NCBI GenBank assembly: GCA_947173755.1
Contig: CAMWGM010000059.1
Location: 1 to 7,903, forward strand
DNA: 7,903 nt
Direction: 5' to 3'
Source of the DNA: an uncultured Muribaculaceae bacterium
Lineage (GTDB): Bacteria > Bacteroidota > Bacteroidia > Bacteroidales > Muribaculaceae
Every line of letters begins with the position of its first letter. Position 1 is the stretch's first letter. The position numbers and the translations under genes are program-made. The notes under the pieces were generated by a model, which ran no database searches, had not been told where the DNA came from, and saw only the letters and a list, made by a program, of their open reading frames with translations. Shown piece by piece: positions 7,003 to 7,903 of this stretch.

Positions 7003-7903
7003 ATGAAAACGTTGAGGATAATTTCATTAATTATTGCCGGCGTTTTTGCCGCTTCAATTTCCGGGGTAAATGCCCGCGAGCAGTTCGATCTGTCGCGCGG
7101 ATGGACATTCTATGCCGAGGATGACACCTCGGGAATAAAGGTCAACCTCCCCCATGATTATCTGATAAGCCAGCCCTGGACTCCTCCTTCGCCGGACGAA
7201 ACGGCAGATCTTTCCGATGCTTCGGCTAACCGCCGAAGCCGACTGTCGGCTCGCGCGTTCAAAGAACCCACCACCGGCACATACATCTATAAGTTCGTCC
7301 CGGACAGCACTTTGGCGTCAAAACGCGTCCTGCTCGACTTCGAAGGCATAATGCTCATCGGCGATGCATGGCTCAACGGTGAGCATATCGGGAAGACCGA
7401 TTACGGCTATCTGGGCTTTGAAGCGGACATAACGAAAAAACTGAGATTCGGGGAGGAAAATATTCTCAAAGTCGTTGCACAGACCGGCAAACCAAACCAC
7501 TCACGCTGGTACACCGGTGGTGGTCTCTACCGACCCGTATCAATAGTGACCACCGATCCCGATCTCTATTTCTCACGTCACGGCCTCTGGGCCTCCACAG
7601 CCTCGACCTCATCTTCATCGGGCATTATCTCACCGTCTGTTGAGATCGAGTCGCGATGTAAAGATGACCATGTCTATGTCGACCTGACGCTGACAGACCC
7701 GCACGGTTCGGTTGTCATTACCCGCACCGATACTCTCGACATAATCCGGCGCTGGAAACATCGCGAGTACCGGCTCCCCGATATCGCGGTGAGCGACGCG
7801 GAACTATGGAACGTAAATTCGCCGGCGCTCTATACTCTGGACGCGCGGCTCCGTAGCGCGGACGGCACAAGTGCTGACCGACTGTCGGTCAAAACCGGTC
7901 TAC
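7003..7903 (+). CDS. Secreted glycoside hydrolase family 2 protein, beta-galactosidase-like (3'-truncated by window edge)
   Basis: Three hundred codons are visible and the frame stays open to the edge. The product begins with a signal peptide (MKTLRIIS, a hydrophobic run, then GVNA before REQF), so it is exported, probably to the periplasm. What follows is the GH2 sugar-binding jelly-roll: FDLSRGWTFY (28-37), LPHDY (49-53), GTYIYKF (92-98), the D-F-E-G core, AWLNGEHIGKTDYGYLGFEADIT (122-144) and the signature HSRWYTGGGLYRPV (166-179). A Ser/Thr-rich linker (198-206) leads into an Ig-like domain with W-N-V-N-S-P-A-L-Y (269-277), another family landmark. The catalytic TIM barrel with both Glu residues lies beyond the window, so substrate cannot be fixed; beta-galactosidase is the commonest activity, but beta-glucuronidase or beta-mannosidase are possible. 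Between LPHD and the GTY strand the sequence is long and polar and includes ANRRSRLSARAF. No promoter is obvious; a hairpin lies just upstream. Confidence 0.9.
   Translation, partial: MKTLRIISLIIAGVFAASISGVNAREQFDLSRGWTFYAEDDTSGIKVNLPHDYLISQPWTPPSPDETADLSDASANRRSRLSARAFKEPTTGTYIYKFVPDSTLASKRVLLDFEGIMLIGDAWLNGEHIGKTDYGYLGFEADITKKLRFGEENILKVVAQTGKPNHSRWYTGGGLYRPVSIVTTDPDLYFSRHGLWASTASTSSSSGIISPSVEIESRCKDDHVYVDLTLTDPHGSVVITRTDTLDIIRRWKHREYRLPDIAVSDAELWNVNSPALYTLDARLRSADGTSADRLSVKTGL
7220..7251. repeat. Two adjacent perfect inverted repeats inside the GH2 gene
   Basis: CTTCGGC (7220-7226) and GCCGAAG (7232-7238) form a 7-bp stem with a TAACC loop. Overlapping its end is the 15-bp odd palindrome AGCCGAC-T-GTCGGCT (7237-7251). 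They encode residues about 73-83, a polar segment ending in ANRRSRLSA that looks like extra sequence in the sugar-binding domain. Whether this is an inserted palindromic element or chance codon choice cannot be decided here. Confidence 0.6.
7875..7891. repeat. 17-bp perfect odd palindrome sharing its core with the one at 7237
   Basis: TGACCGAC-T-GTCGGTCA is perfectly self-complementary around a central T. Its 11-base core CCGACTGTCGG is identical to 7239-7249, and both copies are read in the same frame, as Arg-Leu-Ser after the first base of the core. It lies within the GH2 coding sequence, near the window edge. Confidence 0.6.

Overview
The window comes from a Bacteroidota genome, most likely order Bacteroidales; a gut Muribaculaceae-like lineage is my best guess, from the moderately high GC, the protein style and the gene content. 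Support includes a BamA with a Tyr/Gly-rich surface loop, tandem OmpH/Skp genes, an oversized LptF-type permease, a secreted glycoside hydrolase family 2 enzyme, TAnnTTTG-type -7 promoter elements, and starts preceded by A-rich sequence rather than a Shine-Dalgarno motif. All real genes are on the + strand, and the antisense open frames look like coding shadows.

Layout. Bases 1-2550 hold most of bamA, cut at its 5' end by the window edge. Bases 2629-3144 and 3204-3698 hold two paralogous OmpH/Skp periplasmic chaperones, each preceded by a candidate Bacteroidetes promoter; the second promoter is the better match. A strong hairpin with a T-tract (3725-3774) follows the second chaperone and ends only 16 nt before the next start. 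Bases 3791-5728 encode a long LptF/LptG-family permease. Three bases later ribBA (5732-6943) encodes the bifunctional first-step riboflavin enzyme. A perfect 11-bp hairpin with T-rich flanks (6950-6999) closes ribBA, and 3 nt further on a secreted GH2 protein begins (7003) and runs off the right edge.

How the genes work together. bamA and the two chaperones form an outer-membrane-protein assembly block: the chaperones carry unfolded outer-membrane proteins across the periplasm and BamA inserts them. The LptF-type protein belongs to the LPS export machine, so the first two thirds of the window is an envelope-biogenesis neighbourhood. ribBA appears translationally linked to the permease but is metabolically unrelated. 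The GH2 gene starts a different, carbohydrate-degrading theme.

No stretch of 300 bases lacks a gene; the intergenic gaps are 78, 59, 92, 3 and 59 bp. I see no mobile element, CRISPR array, tRNA or rRNA. I found no convincing undescribed system. The most interesting points are the terminator-like hairpins lying almost against the next start codon, the unusual architecture of the LptF-type protein, and matching palindromes inside the GH2 gene.
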